Assembly: GCA_963210315.1 (NCBI GenBank)
Contig: OY723323.1
Location: 1 to 64,000 of the forward strand
DNA: 64,000 nucleotides
Reading direction: 5' to 3'
From: Rhynchopus euleeides
Taxonomy: Eukaryota > Euglenozoa > Diplonemea > Diplonemida > Diplonemidae
Shown: in pieces, positions 61,920-64,000 of the stretch
Numbering within the stretch: the first letter of the stretch is position 1
How the letters are laid out: each line of letters opens with the position of its first letter
Position numbers and translations under genes: made by a program
The notes under the pieces: model-generated
Database searches by the model: none
Told to the model about the DNA's origin: nothing
What the model saw: only the letters and a program-made list of their open reading frames with translations

Positions 61920-64000
61920 CAAAATGCGCCTGACTTCGATGGAGGGGTGAGGGGGAGGGGTTCTACAATACATGCATGCTTGGGCTCGGCAAACACCTGT
62001 CCTGAGGCCAGCCGTCCAGCCTTCAAAGTCATAATAAACTGTGCCCTGCAACGCGTGACAGGCAATCGCCCCAAACACTCTCCCGACGCTGCTCCACCCT
62101 CCCCCACCACTACCCCTGCCTGCCGACACACGTTGCGTTACCCCCCGCCAGCTGTTTGCCCTCTCTGCGTGACTTCGGCAAACCGAAGCCTTGTCAGCAC
62201 GGGACAGCCAGCCATTGGCACCCCCCCCCTTGGAAACCACACCCAGGACACTCCACCCCCACCCCATCCACCCCAGTGGGGGGTGGGAGTCGGGTGGAGA
62301 GGGGGGATGGGGGATGGAGGGGGAGACATCACGCATAGGGTATATCTGTGCCCTTCCTCGACACCGCACCCCCACAGGGGGGTGTGGTATCGAGGAGCAG
62401 AGAGCGTGCCCAAAGCCATCCAACCTACCCACCCACCCAACCCCGACAGACACACACCATCGCCCCCACCTCCGACCTCATTCGCTTCGCTGGAACAAGC
62501 CACAGGCAATCCCTTGCTGGGGAGCTCGATCGTTCACGCACACACCGCCGTGATGCACCGTGCCCCAGGGGCGGGCATTGTGCTCTACACAACAACATTC
62601 AACATCACCCACACAGAAGCGGCTCACACATCTCGTAGCCTGTGATCGGCACACGGACACAACAGAACACACACATAAGTGGGCTGTTCGAGTGAAAGGC
62701 TTAGCCGGGAAAAATATAGGCGGGTGAGGTGGGGGGGGGGGGGGGGGGGTTCGCATCTCCGGCTAAAAAACGCTGCCCCCCACCCCCCCACCCCACCCCC
62801 TCAGCAGGGCTTCCGCTAATCGCCCACCTCCAAAATTTCTGTGGGCGATAAATTTCTTGCAAAAAAGGCCCCTAAAAAAAAATTTGCTCGGGCGCTTCGC
62901 GCCCTCGCGCTCCGGGCATTAGCCAGTTGATGCATGATGTTCCGTTATCCTGAGAGCCAGCTCAGGGTGGGACTGGCCTTTGCAACTTGTACAAAGCCCG
63001 CCTTGCTTTCTGACCTCCACTCAGATTGGAGGTGAGTTGGGCTGCGTTTTGAGTGTGGCACGGACTCCACCGATGTGACGATAAATTGTCATCACAAGGA
63101 CATGCCACATGAGGGGGTCTGGGGGGCGGAGCCCCCCAGCCGCCGGAGGCCACGGTAGTGAACATCTCTTGTGGGCGGAAGGGAGGGCAACTTTTTTCTA
63201 GGTTTCGACTTACGAAACCGAGAAGAACAGTGCATACCAGCCATACCTGGCACGAGACCAGTGCCTCCACTCCAGGCCAGCTTCCTCCAGCCAAACTTCC
63301 GGGGCGATTTCGCCCAAAAATTACTGGCCCAAAAAAAAGGGGGGGGGGGGGCGATTTCGCCCACTGAAAATGGGGGAAAAAAATAAAAAGGGGGTTTTCG
63401 CCCAAAAATCGCCCTCGCGGAAACCCTGCCCCTCAGCATTAGCATTAGCATTAGCCCAAGCCCCATTCCTTTGGCTGCAGAATACCACTTCCCCTCCCCT
63501 GCGCCCCACCCGCCTGTCTATATCGCGCCGCATCGCAGCGGAGCGGTGGCGCACACACCACCACGCACATGCCAACACCCCCCTGTTGCAGCTGTGGGCA
63601 GGGTCGGTCGAAAGGGGGGAACCGGGAGTGAGGGGAGGGGGAGGGGGGGGAAGGCCATGACAGCGGCAGGCAGAGAGGAAGCTTTTTTGGCAAATATTTT
63701 CTGCTGCATTTTTTGCCCCTCCCCTCTTGCTGTGTGAGGGGGGGGCAGGGGCAGGGGCAGGGGTTGCTCAGCGGGGCAACAAAACAGGAGAGGGTGGCAG
63801 GGCCTGCACATGTGGGTGGGAGTATAGAGGGGGTAGGGGGGTGGGGGGGGTGGGGGGGTATGACGGGCGTCGAAAGCGAAGGTGAGACAAGTCGCCCTGC
63901 ACCCTCTGGCAATGTGGGTCCTGCATGGGGGGAGGGGGGGGGGGGGGTAGGGGGGTCAAATGCACGGTGGGATCTTGTAAATTTTACATGTAAAAATACT
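61920..64000. other. Repeat-rich terminal region, no gene seen
   Basis: A shared segment GCCGCCGGAGGCCACGGTAG TGAACATCT occurs at 61661-61690 and 63140-63169. G-runs lie at 62730-62750 and 63340. Open frames are Pro/Gly-rich and unsupported. Confidence 0.5.

Overview
The window is eukaryotic nuclear DNA from a euglenozoan, most probably a diplonemid. The decisive evidence is a spliced-leader (SL) RNA gene family: a 39-nt exon ending CAGTTTCTGTACTTCATTG, followed by a GT intron, a stem-loop and an Sm-like site. The exon length and 3' half match the SL of kinetoplastids and diplonemids, while the 5' half (ACCAACGATTTCTTAAG) differs from trypanosomatids. The genus cannot be fixed from sequence alone. 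The three conventional protein genes lie on one strand and each has a short pyrimidine-rich CAG acceptor just before its first ATG, as expected for SL trans-splicing.

Layout. 1-6.8 kb: an SL-exon fragment (+ strand), unassigned GC-rich DNA, and a 4-kb 33-bp minisatellite. 6.8-15.07 kb (- strand): a very large non-LTR retrotransposon ORF (2,662 aa) with zinc fingers, OTU-type protease domains, reverse transcriptase and a restriction-like endonuclease. Its 5' end is fused to a complete SL exon plus GTAT. 15.1-41.1 kb: a tandem array of a 7.8-9.0 kb unit. A full unit carries SL RNA genes in both orientations, U2(+), U4(-), U3 snoRNA(-), U1(-), U5(+), two 5S rRNA genes(-) and U6(+). Units 1 and 2 are complete, unit 3 lacks 5S/U6, and a fourth block carries only SL genes. 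Units 2 and 3 look nearly identical. Transposable elements sit inside the array: a truncated LINE flanked by a 565-bp direct duplication, fold-back elements, and a Mutator-like element that contains an SL RNA gene.

41.1-50.2 kb: a 30/33-bp minisatellite, nested terminal-inverted-repeat elements (one encoding a 277-aa protein with a CxC/HxxxC motif), small MITEs, an 808-bp perfect (CTC)n tract and two related degenerate modules. 50.5-51.0 kb: a broken gene sharing the CxCKxxI...HxxxC motif. 52.2-59.9 kb: three minus-strand genes, read as one polycistronic cluster: an SDR/FabG4-like ketoreductase, a TRF4/Cid1-type nucleotidyltransferase (C-terminus on separate exons), and a CAF16/ABCI-like ATPase. 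60-64 kb: low-complexity and repeat-rich DNA with a 21-copy TACTGCCCTA array and no recognised gene.

The most striking biology is the single repeat unit that gathers the spliceosomal snRNAs, U3, SL RNA and 5S rRNA, with a shared promoter-like motif (CTAASCAACGGT) about 13-18 bp upstream of U1-U5 and U3, next to a retroelement that has captured the SL exon.
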